Origin: Methylobacterium mesophilicum SR1.6/6
GTDB lineage: Bacteria; Pseudomonadota; Alphaproteobacteria; Rhizobiales; Beijerinckiaceae
DNA: 64,000 nt
Assembly: GCF_000364445.2 (NCBI RefSeq)
Contig: NZ_CP043538.1
Coordinates: 6,095,447 to 6,159,446, forward strand
Direction of reading: 5' to 3'
The notes under the pieces are model-generated. The model worked only from the letters and a program-made list of their open reading frames with translations, did not search any database and had not been told where the DNA came from. Positions 21,221 to 30,133 of this stretch are shown in pieces. Position 1 is the stretch's first letter; each line of letters begins with the position of its first letter. A program made the position numbers and the translations under genes.

Positions 21221-22381
21221 ATGGACCAGCGGACGCCGGCCGACCTGACCTGCGACCTCCTCACAGCCGCACGCGCGGTGTCCCTGTCGGCGGCGCGGCG
21301 CGCGCGGGCCCAGGATCGCGACGACGGCTTTCCGGCGGACGATGTCGCCGACCTCGCCCGACTCGGCCTGCTCGCCGCGCCCGTCCCGTCCGCGCTGGGC
21401 GGGGCCGGGCTGGGTGAGGAGCCGGCGGCTCGAACGCTGGTCGATGTGCTCCGCCTCGTCGGCTATGGGAGCCTCGCCCTGGGGCGGCTCTACGAGGGCC
21501 ACGTCAACGCCCTGCAACTCATCGCCCGCTACGGCGACCCGGAGCAGCACGCGCGCTGGTTCGCCGACGCCCGGGCCGGCCACCTGTTCGGCGTCTGGAA
21601 CACCGAGCCGTCCGGAGGCGGCCTCGTCCTCGCGGAGGCCGGAGCCGGTTACCGCCTGGAGGGCGTGAAGACCTTCGCGTCGGGGGCCGGCTTCGTCACC
21701 CGCGCCCTTGTCACGGGTCGGTCCCCAAGCGGCGGGGTCGTCATGCTGGTCGTCCCGCTGGTCCCCGGAGACCGGGCCGACCTCTCGCCGTGGCAGGCGC
21801 AGGGCATGCGCGCCTCGGCCACCGGGACCCTCGACTTCGACGGCCTCGAGGTCTCGGCCGACACCGTCCTGGGAGACCGCGACGACTATTTCCGCCAGCC
21901 GGATTTCTCGGGCGGGGCGTGGCGCTTCGCAGCGGTGCAGCTCGGTGGGATCGAGGCTGTGCTGGATGCCTGGCGGACGCACCTCGTCCAGCTCGGTCGC
22001 GGAACGGATCCGCACCAGCTGTCGCGCCTCGGCGAGGGGCTGATTGCGGTCGAGGGCGCACGCCAATGGGTGACCCGGGCGGCCGCCCTGGTCGCCGACC
22101 GGACGCTGTCGACCGATCGGGTCGTGGCCTTCGTCAATCTGAGCCGCCTCGCGGTGGAGAAGGCCGGCCTCGACCTGCTCCAACTCGCCCAGCGCTCCGT
22201 TGGCCTTCAGGGCTTCCTTCGGACGCACCCGCTGGAACGACTCTCGCGCGACCTCGCCACCTACCTGCGGCAGCCGGGGCCCGACCGGGCACTCACGGGC
22301 GCGGCGGCGGAGATCCTGACGACGCGGGACATTGCGGGCGACCTGTGGACGGGCGATCAGAGAGACGGAGTCGCGGCGTGA
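21221..22381 (+). CDS. Acyl-CoA dehydrogenase family flavoprotein
   Basis: A 386-residue protein of the acyl-CoA dehydrogenase fold: helical N-terminal domain (ADDVADLARLGLLAAPVPSA), the middle beta domain with LFGVWNTEPSG and YRLEGVKTFASGAGFVTRAL, and the C-terminal helical domain (AVQLGGIEAVLDAW, RSVGLQGFLRTHPLERLSRD). The FVTRA segment is where members bind FAD. The usual catalytic Glu is not obvious, and the substrate is unknown. The stop overlaps the GTG of the cytochrome b561 gene (GTGA), so the two are co-translated and electron transfer between them is possible. Confidence 0.85.
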   Translation: MDQRTPADLTCDLLTAARAVSLSAARRARAQDRDDGFPADDVADLARLGLLAAPVPSALGGAGLGEEPAARTLVDVLRLVGYGSLALGRLYEGHVNALQLIARYGDPEQHARWFADARAGHLFGVWNTEPSGGGLVLAEAGAGYRLEGVKTFASGAGFVTRALVTGRSPSGGVVMLVVPLVPGDRADLSPWQAQGMRASATGTLDFDGLEVSADTVLGDRDDYFRQPDFSGGAWRFAAVQLGGIEAVLDAWRTHLVQLGRGTDPHQLSRLGEGLIAVEGARQWVTRAAALVADRTLSTDRVVAFVNLSRLAVEKAGLDLLQLAQRSVGLQGFLRTHPLERLSRDLATYLRQPGPDRALTGAAAEILTTRDIAGDLWTGDQRDGVAA

Positions 22382-22962
22382 TCCGGCCTTCCGAGGTGCG
22401 CGCGTCCCGAAATGCCGCGGGCGACCGGACCGCAACTTGGCGGGACTCGCCGCAGCGCTATGGCCGCGTCAGCCGCGGCTTTCACTGGCTGATGGCGGCG
22501 CTCTTCGCGTGGCAGTTCACCGGGGCGCTGCTCTACGTCGCCATCGGCGACACGGCGCTCACGCGCTTCGTCGGCGGCAGCCACTTCACCCTGGGTGCCA
22601 CCCTGTTTGCCCTCGTCCTGCTCCGCGGCGCCTGGGGGCTCGCGAACCTCCCGCGGCGGCCGGCCCATACGGGCCGCCTGGGCCGTGCCGCGGTCATCGG
22701 GCACGGGCTGATCTACGGCCTGATGATCGTGGTGCCGGCCCTCGCGCTCCTGCGCCAGTACGGCTCGGGAAAGCCATTCACGCCCTACGGCATCCCGCTG
22801 ATGCCGGGACGGGACAGCAAGATCGAATGGATGGTGATCCCGGGCGACCTGCTTCACCTATGGCTGGCCTTCCTCCTGCTGGCGGTGCTGATCGGTCACG
22901 TGGCGATGGCGGTGCTCCACCGCGTGATCTGGAAGGACGACGTGATCGCCCGGATGACCTGA
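22378..22962 (+). CDS. Cytochrome b561 (YodB/CybB type)
   Basis: A 194-residue membrane protein with a GTG start coupled to the dehydrogenase stop. It has four spans: HWLMAALFAWQFTGALLYVA, FTLGATLFALVLLRGAWGLA, GLIYGLMIVVPALALL and LLHLWLAFLLLAVLIGHVAM. The His in GFHW, SHF, IGHGL and GHVAMAVLH are the expected axial ligands of two b hemes. It would pass electrons across or within the inner membrane, to or from quinone. Confidence 0.9.
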   Translation: MIRPSEVRASRNAAGDRTATWRDSPQRYGRVSRGFHWLMAALFAWQFTGALLYVAIGDTALTRFVGGSHFTLGATLFALVLLRGAWGLANLPRRPAHTGRLGRAAVIGHGLIYGLMIVVPALALLRQYGSGKPFTPYGIPLMPGRDSKIEWMVIPGDLLHLWLAFLLLAVLIGHVAMAVLHRVIWKDDVIARMT

Positions 22963-22994
22963 CGGACGATCCAGGGCGGCCGGGCCGGAACCCT

Positions 22995-23040
22995 GGCGGC
23001 GGCCGGGAGAGCCGCGCAGCGCCACCTCTCGGCCGCCGCC
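22995..23040. terminator. GC-rich stem-loop between convergent genes
   Basis: The left arm at 22995-23011 and the right arm at 23026-23040 form a 15-pair stem with one bulge and a 14-base loop. It sits between the rightward cytochrome gene and the leftward membrane peptide, so it can terminate both transcripts. There is no long T run. Confidence 0.55.
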
Positions 23041-23065
23041 CGGCCAGATACTGTCTGCGTCCGGC

Positions 23066-23170
23066 TCAGACGAAGTGCGTGGGCAGGCTCAGTGCCTGCG
23101 CGTACGCCATCAGGGCGATCGCGCCGCCGATCAGGGTGGCGGCAAGGGTGATGCGGTTGGTCCAGGTCAT
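23066..23170 (-). CDS. 34-residue membrane peptide ending LPTHFV
   Basis: From ATG 23170 (a second ATG is at 23173; GGAGA fits 23170 better). It has a short polar start, a span (ITLAATLIGGAIALMAYAQA) and the end SLPTHFV. The peptide at 10547-10663 in the integrated element has the same size, one span and the LPPHFV end. Too short for routine gene callers, but the shared terminus and good ribosome site support it. Function unknown. Confidence 0.55.
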   Translation of the reverse strand: MTWTNRITLAATLIGGAIALMAYAQALSLPTHFV

Positions 23171-23223
23171 CATGGTCTCCATCACGTTCGCGACTGTGTT
23201 CGCGCTGTAGGCTCGATGTATGC

Positions 23224-23496
23224 TCAAGCTTTCAGGGTCGACGTGTCCTGGAACACCTCCGGAACGGTGATGCTGTGCTGCCGCCTTGCCGAGTGCAGAT
23301 CGAACCGGGCGCGGGCAGTCCGGTGCGCGCGACAGGCCGCCGCTTTGAGTGGATGTGATCGGATAGCGTGTCCGGCCCGGCAAGCCGTCCCCACGGCTTC
23401 GAGCGCCGCCGACAGGACCGTCAGGAGGGCCAACATCAGCACGGAACCGAGGGAGACGAGAAAGAACACCGTCGCGATGACTTGCGGTGCGGTCAT
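23224..23496 (-). CDS. Small membrane protein
   Basis: A 90-residue protein from ATG 23496, preceded by GAGGAGG at eight bases. One long membrane span (IATVFFLVSLGSVLMLALLT) lies near the N-terminus, followed by a basic, Arg- and His-rich cytoplasmic tail. No family is recognised. Confidence 0.6.
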   Translation of the reverse strand: MTAPQVIATVFFLVSLGSVLMLALLTVLSAALEAVGTACRAGHAIRSHPLKAAACRAHRTARARFDLHSARRQHSITVPEVFQDTSTLKA

Positions 23497-23689
23497 GACG
23501 AAGCCTCCTCGCGCGATCGGGTCGTGACCGGAGGTATGGCGGCCTGTGACCTGACGGCGTGCGCGCGTACACGTCCCGCGGGGCGCTGCCGTCGCCTCAG
23601 ACGTTCGGCGGCGCCGTGGGCCCGGCATCGGGAGCCCGGCATCGCGAGGTTCATGGGACTCGGCCGCTGCTGCGCGGCGGAGGCCGCTG

Positions 23690-24601
23690 CTACGGGATCT
23701 GCCGCAGGGACAGGGCCGCCCGCACAACCGCGCCGGCATGGGAATGATGCAGCATGTGCCCGGCCTCGGGCAGGATCTCGATCTCCGCCCCCGGGATCAT
23801 GCGGGCAGCGCGCTGGCCGTGCACGAACGTGTTCACCACGAGGTCGGCGCCGCCGCCGAGGAGGCGCACGGGCGCCCGCAGGGAGCCGTAGCCGAGGACG
23901 CTGCGCGCGAGACCGGGCCAGAGCCAGCCGGCATCCTCTCCCTCGGCGGTGATCTGGGCGGGGCGGGCGGCCAGATCGAACGGGAAGGTCCGGGCGAAGC
24001 GGTCCGGCATGGTGCGGGGGAAGAACATGGCGTTCCAGAGCAGCGGGAGGAGCGCCTTGTCACTCCCCGCGCTCAGCATCCCGGACAGGAGATCGCCGCC
24101 GAGCGGCAGGGCCCGGGGACCGAACAGCACCTGCTCCAGGCGCGGCTCCGGAAAGCAGATCGGCGCGACTGCGACGACGCCCGCGATCTCGTCCGGGTGC
24201 AGCATCCCGTAGGCGAGGGCCACGGCCGCGCCGAACGAGTGTCCGAGGATGACGGGCCGCCGCAGGCCGAGACCCTGCACCGCTTCCCGGATCCGCGCGG
24301 CCTGATCCCAGAGATCAGCGGCGCGCCCGCGGGGCCGGAGGCTGAAGCCGTGGCCCGGACGGTCGACCGCCACCACGCGGAAATGCTCGGCGAGCGCCGG
24401 CACGGGCCCGAGCCAGAGATCCTCCAGGCACATCAGTGTCCCGTGGATCGCCACGAGGTCGGGACCGCTCCCGGCCTCCGCCCAGGCGATCGTCCGGTCA
24501 CCTGACAGCTGGACCATCCGGCGCGGGACGATGCGCGGGTCGCGCTGCGCGTCCCGCACCGGTCGGTCCGGGCCGGGCAGGATTCTCGCCACGGCGTTCA
24601 C
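23690..24601 (-). CDS. Alpha/beta hydrolase
   Basis: A 303-residue alpha/beta-hydrolase. The nucleophile elbow is LGHSFGAA (Gly-His-Ser-Phe-Gly); the oxyanion strand is VAIHGTLMCLEDLW; the acid is likely Asp in GGGADLVVNTF; the base is His in EAGHMLHHSHAG. It starts at GTG 24601, directly after the stop of the SDR gene with no gap, so the two form an operon. The substrate is unknown; haloperoxidase/epoxide-hydrolase-like esterases have this layout. Confidence 0.85.
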   Translation of the reverse strand: MNAVARILPGPDRPVRDAQRDPRIVPRRMVQLSGDRTIAWAEAGSGPDLVAIHGTLMCLEDLWLGPVPALAEHFRVVAVDRPGHGFSLRPRGRAADLWDQAARIREAVQGLGLRRPVILGHSFGAAVALAYGMLHPDEIAGVVAVAPICFPEPRLEQVLFGPRALPLGGDLLSGMLSAGSDKALLPLLWNAMFFPRTMPDRFARTFPFDLAARPAQITAEGEDAGWLWPGLARSVLGYGSLRAPVRLLGGGADLVVNTFVHGQRAARMIPGAEIEILPEAGHMLHHSHAGAVVRAALSLRQIP

Positions 24602-25636
24602 CTATCGACGCTGCCCGCGTCGGGAGCCGGTCCCGATAACCGCCAGCGCCGTGGCCGCGCCGATGCCGAGCAGGCCGGCCGCGGCCGCGGCCGGGTGCAG
24701 GCTCGCCCGCGTGTACGCGCTGGTCCGCATGACCGGCAGCGGCGGGTCGCCCCGCATCTCGCCGGCCGGCACCGGCGCGTGCAGGGCGCCCTCCGGGTTG
24801 CGGGGAGCGCTCGCGCGCTTCTGCAGGGCGATGATCGCCGGGGCGAGGTAATCGTAGGCGCCGGGCGCGAATTCCTTGCTGGCCGTGAAGGCCTTGCCGG
24901 CACCGCCGACGAAGATGTCGCGCTGCGGATGCACGGCCGCGTGCAGGATGGCGTTCGCCACCTCCTCGGGCGGGTAGATCGGCGGAGGCAGGCTGGGCTC
25001 GCGGTCCATGTAGTTGCGCGCCCGCTGGGGTAGGGGCGTGTCGATCGAAGCCGGCTTGATCAGCGTCACCGAGACCGGCGCCTTCTCGGCGAGCAACTCC
25101 ATCCGCAGGGCGTCGGTGAAGCCCTTCACCGCGTGCTTCGAGGCCGCGTACATGCCCTGGAACGGGAAGGCCAGATCAGAGGCGATGCTGCCGACGTTGA
25201 TGAGGGCGCCGCCGTGCCGGCGCAGGTGCTCGGTCGCCACCAGGGAGCCGTACACCGTGCCCCAGAAGTTGGTCTGGATCAGGCGCTCGTGGTCCGCGTC
25301 GCTGATCTCGCGCAGCCGGCCATAGATGGAGCCGCCGGCCACGTTCACCCAGGTGTCGAAACCGCCGAAAGTCGCCTCGGCCCGGTCGGCGACGGCCTGC
25401 ACGTCGGCGCGGCGGCCGACATCCGCGACCACGTCGATGGCCTTGCCGCCGACGCCCTCGATCTCGGCGCGGATCCGCGCCAGGGCATCGCCGCTGCGAG
25501 CCGCCAAGACGACGCGGGCGCCGCGCTCCGCCGCCATCTTGGCAGTGGCGAGGCCGATGCCCGACGAGGCGCCGGTGATCACGATGACCTGCTCGCGGAG
25601 CGGCTTGTGCTTCATGCGGTAAACCCTGGATCCCAT
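24602..25636 (-). CDS. Short-chain dehydrogenase/reductase with C-terminal extension
   Basis: A 344-residue SDR. It has the NAD(P) motif TGASSGIGLATA, the NVAGG strand, the catalytic Ser in NVGSIASD and the Tyr-x3-Lys pair in MYAASKHAVKGF. The C-terminal ~90 residues extend past the usual 250 and end in a hydrophobic segment (AAAAAGLLGIGAATALAVIG) and basic tail, which may anchor it to the membrane. An alternative ATG lies at 25615. It is the promoter-proximal gene of the SDR-hydrolase operon. Confidence 0.85.
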   Translation of the reverse strand: MGSRVYRMKHKPLREQVIVITGASSGIGLATAKMAAERGARVVLAARSGDALARIRAEIEGVGGKAIDVVADVGRRADVQAVADRAEATFGGFDTWVNVAGGSIYGRLREISDADHERLIQTNFWGTVYGSLVATEHLRRHGGALINVGSIASDLAFPFQGMYAASKHAVKGFTDALRMELLAEKAPVSVTLIKPASIDTPLPQRARNYMDREPSLPPPIYPPEEVANAILHAAVHPQRDIFVGGAGKAFTASKEFAPGAYDYLAPAIIALQKRASAPRNPEGALHAPVPAGEMRGDPPLPVMRTSAYTRASLHPAAAAAGLLGIGAATALAVIGTGSRRGQRR

Positions 25637-25856
25637 CGTGCGCCAGCATCGTGCGCCGGCGCGGCGGTCACACGTCTGGCTATCTACCGGGCCGGGTCAT
25701 TGTTCCTGGATGGGGCCCGGTCTCTGCGTCGCGGAAGGCTGGCCGGTCTCCGCACAAGGGGCGGAACCCTGCGGATTCATCGCGGCAGTGTCGGCAAAGG
25801 TGGATTCCGGACGGTCAGCTTTGGAGCCGTGAGAGCGCAATGCCGACATCTCGGAC

Positions 25857-26786
25857 TCAGGGAACCACCTCATTGTCCGCCCAGCGGAGCGCGTCGATTA
25901 GCGCTCGCAATGCAGGGGAGACTTGACGGCTCGGGTAGTAGAGACGGCATCCGGGAAAGGGCGCGCACCAATCGCTCAGCACTTGGAGGAGCCGGCCGTC
26001 GGCGATCTCTCCAGCGACGTCGTGCGCCATCATGTAGCCGAGCCCTGCCCCTGCCCGTACGGCAGCCGCAGCCAACGTCTCGTTGTTGACAATGAGTTGC
26101 CCGCCAACCTGCACCTTCACCTCCCGACCGTCCCGCTCAAACTCCCAGGGAAGAAGTCCACCAGCGCCGATCAAGCGGTAGTTGATGCAGCGGTGCTCTC
26201 GCAGGTCGGCCGGGCTCTCGGGTCGAGGATGGACGGCGAAGTAGTCCGGCGTCCCGACCACGACGGTCTTGAGGTCGGGGCCAACGCGCGCGGTCACCAT
26301 GTCGCGCTCGACGGTGTCGCCGAGCCGGATGCCGGCATCGAACCCGTCGGCGACGATATCCACCAAACGGTCGTCCACGACGACCTCCACTGCGATGTCG
26401 GGATGGTCGAGCAGGAAGCGTGGCAGCCGTGGTTCCAGCACCGTGCGGGCACCGTGACTGTAGGTGGTCAGGCGCAACGTGCCGGACGGTGCGTCGCGCC
26501 AGTCCGCTAACGCTGCGAGCCCCTGGCCGATCTCGTCCAGCGCGGGCTGGAGCGACTTGAGAAGGTGCCGGCCCGCCGCCGTCGGCGCGACGCTGCGCGT
26601 CGTGCGAGCGAGGAGACGCACGCCGAGCCGCCGTTCCAGATCCCGCAACGTGTGGCTGAGGGCGGAGGGCGACAGACCGAGCCGGGCGGCGGCCCGCGTG
26701 AAGCTACGCGCCTGCGCGATTGCCGCGAACGCTGCCAGATCGTCCAGGTCGCCTCGAGCCATTGCTGCACCGAACTCAAAAGCCAT
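25857..26786 (-). CDS. LysR-family regulator divergent from an aldo/keto reductase
   Basis: A 309-residue LysR regulator. The N-terminal winged helix reads FAAIAQARSFTRAAARLGLS, then SALSHTLRDLERRLGVRLLA. The effector domain has the usual two-lobe pattern (VDDRLVDIVADGFDAGIRLG, VGTPDYFA). ATG 26762 is an equally good start. It is divergent from the aldo/keto reductase at 26859, separated by 72 bp, the classic arrangement in which the regulator controls its neighbour. The effector is unknown. Confidence 0.85.
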   Translation of the reverse strand: MAFEFGAAMARGDLDDLAAFAAIAQARSFTRAAARLGLSPSALSHTLRDLERRLGVRLLARTTRSVAPTAAGRHLLKSLQPALDEIGQGLAALADWRDAPSGTLRLTTYSHGARTVLEPRLPRFLLDHPDIAVEVVVDDRLVDIVADGFDAGIRLGDTVERDMVTARVGPDLKTVVVGTPDYFAVHPRPESPADLREHRCINYRLIGAGGLLPWEFERDGREVKVQVGGQLIVNNETLAAAAVRAGAGLGYMMAHDVAGEIADGRLLQVLSDWCAPFPGCRLYYPSRQVSPALRALIDALRWADNEVVP

Positions 26787-26858
26787 TGCCGGATGAGAAC
26801 GGTAATTCGACAGCGATGCCGGTGCTATCTCCGCTGCAATCCTGAAGGAGGGGCATCA

Positions 26859-27956
26859 ATGACGCTTTCGACTTATCGTACACTCGGCCGCTCCGGTGTG
26901 CTCGTCAGCCCGCTGGCGCTCGGCACCATGACCTTCGGCGCAGGCCGTTGGGGTGCGGACGAGGCAAGCTCTCGCGAGATCTTCGATGGCTATGTCGAGG
27001 CGGGCGGCAACTTCGTCGATACCGCGGACGTCTATTCAGGGGGTGAGAGCGAGCGGATGCTCGGCCGCTTCCTGGCTGAGCGGAAGCTGCGCGACCGGAT
27101 GGTGATCGCCACCAAGTCCGGCTTTCCCCGCCGTACCGACACGCCGCTGGCCGGTGGCAACTCGGCGCGCAACATCCGCGACGGGTTGGAAGGCTCTCTG
27201 CGACGGCTCGGCACGGACTTCATCGATCTCTACTGGACCCACGTCTGGGACCGCACCACGCCACCCGAGGAGGTCTTGCGCGCTCTCACGGATGCGGTCC
27301 GACGCGGCGATATCCTTCACTACGGCTTCTCGAACGCGCCTGGCTGGTATGCTGCGCAGATCGTGACGCTCGCCCGCGCGCACGGCCTGCCGGAGCCGAT
27401 CGGGCTGCAATATTGCTACTCGCTCGCAGATCGCGGGGTCGAACTCGACATCCTGCCGGCAGGCGCGGCGATGGGCATGGGTCTGGTGGCCTGGAGCCCG
27501 CTCGCCGCCGGCCTTCTCACGGGCAAGTACGGTCGCGAGAAGATCGCGGAGGCCGGTCCAGCTGGCAGCCTGCCGAACCGCTCGGGCCAGACCATCGAGG
27601 GCGGCAGCGACGGCCGGCTTAACGGCGACAACCCCTTCGGCGGAATGCTGTTCACCGAACAGAACTTCCGGGTCGTCGACGCGCTGCGCGCGGTGGCCGG
27701 CGAGATCGGCCGGTCCATGGCGGAGGTGGCGCTGGCTTGGGTGGCAGGGCGAACCGGCGTGTCCTCGGTGCTGGTCGGGGCGAGCCGCCCGAAACAGCTC
27801 CAACAGAACGTCGCCGCGCTCGACATCGTGCTCTCCGCCGAACAGCGCAAGAGGCTGGACGCGGTGGGCGCGCCGCCGCCGCTCAACCCCTACTTCATCT
27901 TCGACTTGCCGCGCGAGCGCATCTTCGGTGGGTATGAAGTCCAGCCCTGGCGGTGA
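26859..27956 (+). CDS. Aldo/keto reductase
   Basis: A 365-residue TIM-barrel oxidoreductase from ATG 26859, which follows AGGAGGGG. Landmarks are the catalytic Asp-Tyr in FVDTADVYSGGESE, the Lys in VIATKSGFP, and the His in LYWTHVWDRT. The NADPH-binding C-terminus has VLVGASRPKQLQQNVAALD. It resembles YhdN/tas-type enzymes that reduce aldehydes or methylglyoxal. It is probably under control of the divergent LysR regulator. Confidence 0.9.
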   Translation: MTLSTYRTLGRSGVLVSPLALGTMTFGAGRWGADEASSREIFDGYVEAGGNFVDTADVYSGGESERMLGRFLAERKLRDRMVIATKSGFPRRTDTPLAGGNSARNIRDGLEGSLRRLGTDFIDLYWTHVWDRTTPPEEVLRALTDAVRRGDILHYGFSNAPGWYAAQIVTLARAHGLPEPIGLQYCYSLADRGVELDILPAGAAMGMGLVAWSPLAAGLLTGKYGREKIAEAGPAGSLPNRSGQTIEGGSDGRLNGDNPFGGMLFTEQNFRVVDALRAVAGEIGRSMAEVALAWVAGRTGVSSVLVGASRPKQLQQNVAALDIVLSAEQRKRLDAVGAPPPLNPYFIFDLPRERIFGGYEVQPWR

Positions 27957-28195
27957 TCTGAGGCAGCGTCCGCCTTCCCGCGCGATGCAGGATGCCGGGC
28001 ATGACCTCGCCGGGTCGCGAGCGGCCGCGAATGACAGTCTGCGGGCGGTGCATCCGCGACGAACCGGCGGCACGCATCCTTGGCGGCATGATCTACCGGG
28101 CTGGCGTCGGGCGCGTGGCCCGGATCGATCCGGACTGGATCAAACAGCGGCCGCGTTACGTTCCTCTCACCCACATTGGCCAAAGAGGAACGCTC

Positions 28196-28366
28196 ATGCG
28201 CATTCGCTATCTGCTGCCGCTCGTCGGCCTGCTCGCCCTCACGGCCTGCAAGGACGAGAAGAAGGCCGACGCTCCCGCGCCGCCTCCGCCCCCGGCCAGC
28301 ACGGCGCCGGCAAACCCTGCGCCTCCGCCGACGACGACTAATCCGGCTCCCGCCAACAAGCCGTAA
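28196..28366 (+). CDS. Small Pro-rich lipoprotein
   Basis: A 56-residue protein from ATG 28196, with GAGGAA upstream. The N-terminus is a lipoprotein signal, MRIRYLLPLVGLLALTAC, with lipobox LTAC; the mature part (KDEKKADAPAPPPPPAS...) is almost wholly Pro, Ala and Thr. Such a chain probably spans part of the periplasm from the outer membrane. No partner is indicated by the neighbours. Confidence 0.8.
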   Translation: MRIRYLLPLVGLLALTACKDEKKADAPAPPPPPASTAPANPAPPPTTTNPAPANKP

Positions 28367-28385
28367 CCAACGTGCCGTGACGATC

Positions 28386-28423
28386 GCGGGCCCTGAGGCT
28401 CATCCCGAAGCCACAGGGCCCGC
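28386..28423. terminator. Stem-loop between convergent genes
   Basis: A perfect 10-bp inverted repeat (GCGGGCCCTG at 28386-28395, CAGGGCCCGC at 28414-28423) with an 18-base loop, between the lipoprotein gene and manC. Probably a shared terminator; there is no T run. Confidence 0.55.
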
Positions 28424-28502
28424 CCATCGCAAGGGGCGTTCCGGCCGCCGCACCGGTCACAACAGTCGAACCCACACCGGACCGTGCCGGCCGGTTTCGG
28501 CC

Positions 28503-29933
28503 TCAGCGCCCGTAGATATCCTCGACGCGGATGATGTCGTCCTCGCCGGTATAGGAGCCGACCTGAACCTCGATCAGCTCCAGCGGGATCTTGCCGGGGT
28601 TCGAGAGGCGGTGCATCGAGCCGATCGGCAGGTAGATGGCCTCGTTCTCGTGGACCAGCACCACCCGCTCGTCCACCGTCACCTCGGCGGTGCCGCGCAC
28701 CACCACCCAGTGCTCGGCCCGGTGGTAGTGCTTCTGCAGCGACAGCCGACCGCCCGGCACCACCTGGATGCGCTTCACCTGGAAGCGCTCGCCGATGTCG
28801 ATCCGCTGGTACCAGCCCCAGGGGCGGTACATCCGCAGGTGCGAGTCCGCCTCCGGCACGCCGTCCGCCCGCAGGGCGTTGACCAACTCCTTCACCTGCC
28901 CCGAATGGGCCTTGGAGGCGACCAGCACGGCGTCGGGCGTGGAGACCACCACCACGTCCTCCAGGCCGACCACGGCGGTCAGGCCCTCGCCCTGGCTGTG
29001 GACGAGGCTGTTCTTGGTGCCGATCAGTGATACCCGGCCCCGCACGGCATTGCCGGCCGCGTCGTGGTCCAGCACCTGCCAGACCGCGTCCCAGGTGCCG
29101 ACATCCGACCACGCGAACGACACCGGCAGCACGCCGGCCCGCTCGGTCCGCTCCATCACCGCGTAGTCGATCGAGATTTTGGGCGCCTTGGCGAAGGCGG
29201 CTGCGTCCAGGCGCACGAAGTCGAGGTCGGTCACCGCCGCCTCCAGCGCCGCGCGCGCGGCCGCCAGCACCTCGGGCACGAAGGTCTCGAGCTCGGCCAG
29301 CATCAGGTCGGCGCGGAACAGGAAGTAGCCCGAATTCCACACCGCGCCCTCGGCGATCAGTGCCTCGGCGCCTTCACGGTCGGGCTTCTCGACGAAGCGG
29401 GCGACGCGCGCCGCGCCCGGCGCCTCGGCGATCGGCTCGCCGCGGCGGATGTAGCCGTAATCGGTGGCCGGCCGGTGCGGCTCGATGCCGAGCGTCATGG
29501 TGTAGCCGGCCCGCGCACCGGCGGCGGCCCGCTGCACGGCGTCGACGTAGGCCGCTGTGTCGGGCACGACGTGGTCGGCGGCCATGATCAGCACCACGGC
29601 CTGCGGGTCGATGGCCGCGGCGTGGAGCGCCGCCACCGCCACGGCGGCGGCGGAGTCCCGGCCCTGCGGCTCGAGCAGGATGGCGGCGGAGAGCCCGAGC
29701 TGGTCGCGCTGCTCGGCGACGATGAAGCGGGCCTCGGCCGAGGCGATCACCGTGGGCGTGGCGAAGACCGTGGCGTCCGACACCCGCGCCAGCGTCGCCT
29801 GGAAGGTCGAGCGGTCCGCATCCACCAGCCGGGCGAATTGCTTGGGCATGCTCTCCCGCGAAGCGGGCCACAGGCGCGTCCCCGTCCCGCCGCACAGGAT
29901 CATCGGGTGGATCAGGGTGGTCGATCGGGACAT
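28503..29933 (-). CDS. manC: Mannose-1-phosphate guanylyltransferase / mannose-6-phosphate isomerase
   Basis: A 476-residue bifunctional enzyme, usual for ManC/AlgA/CpsB. The start is ATG 29933 behind GGGAGA, which removes a non-homologous extension. The nucleotidyltransferase domain opens with PMILCGGTGTRLWPASRESM and PKQF; later comes VEKPDREGA. The C-terminal cupin isomerase domain carries RPWGWYQRIDIGERFQVKRI, KHYHRAEHWVVVRGTAEVTV and HRLSNPGKIPLELIEVQVG. It makes GDP-mannose for exopolysaccharide or glycan. Transcribed alone and divergent from selA. Confidence 0.95.
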   Translation of the reverse strand: MSRSTTLIHPMILCGGTGTRLWPASRESMPKQFARLVDADRSTFQATLARVSDATVFATPTVIASAEARFIVAEQRDQLGLSAAILLEPQGRDSAAAVAVAALHAAAIDPQAVVLIMAADHVVPDTAAYVDAVQRAAAGARAGYTMTLGIEPHRPATDYGYIRRGEPIAEAPGAARVARFVEKPDREGAEALIAEGAVWNSGYFLFRADLMLAELETFVPEVLAAARAALEAAVTDLDFVRLDAAAFAKAPKISIDYAVMERTERAGVLPVSFAWSDVGTWDAVWQVLDHDAAGNAVRGRVSLIGTKNSLVHSQGEGLTAVVGLEDVVVVSTPDAVLVASKAHSGQVKELVNALRADGVPEADSHLRMYRPWGWYQRIDIGERFQVKRIQVVPGGRLSLQKHYHRAEHWVVVRGTAEVTVDERVVLVHENEAIYLPIGSMHRLSNPGKIPLELIEVQVGSYTGEDDIIRVEDIYGR

Positions 29934-30115
29934 GGCGGCGTCTCCCGAGAGGGCTCGGCGGGTCTTCGTGGTCGCGCGGCCGGAGCATTCCCGCAAGGGG
30001 CGGGATGCCGCCGACCACTGTTTTCCGGATCTGGCCTTAACGGCGTGCTGGGGACAGAACAACCTGCGCGGATTACGCGCGCTGGATTAGGCTGGCCCTG
30101 TACAGGAGTATTGTT

Positions 30116-30133
30116 ATGTCTGATCCCGTATGA
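30116..30133 (+). promoter_or_regulatory. Possible 5-codon leader overlapping the selA start
   Basis: An ATG at 30116 sits seven bases after AGGAG and opens a five-codon frame (MSDPV) whose TGA overlaps the selA ATG as ATGA. selA itself has no Shine-Dalgarno sequence at its ATG, so it may be translated by coupling to this minigene. Not proven. Confidence 0.35.

Noticed and set aside
19922..22435. An 837-codon open frame on the minus strand
   Set aside because: It is antisense to two coiled-coil genes and an acyl-CoA dehydrogenase with clear domains. It is Arg/His/Gly-rich with no domain and arises from high GC.
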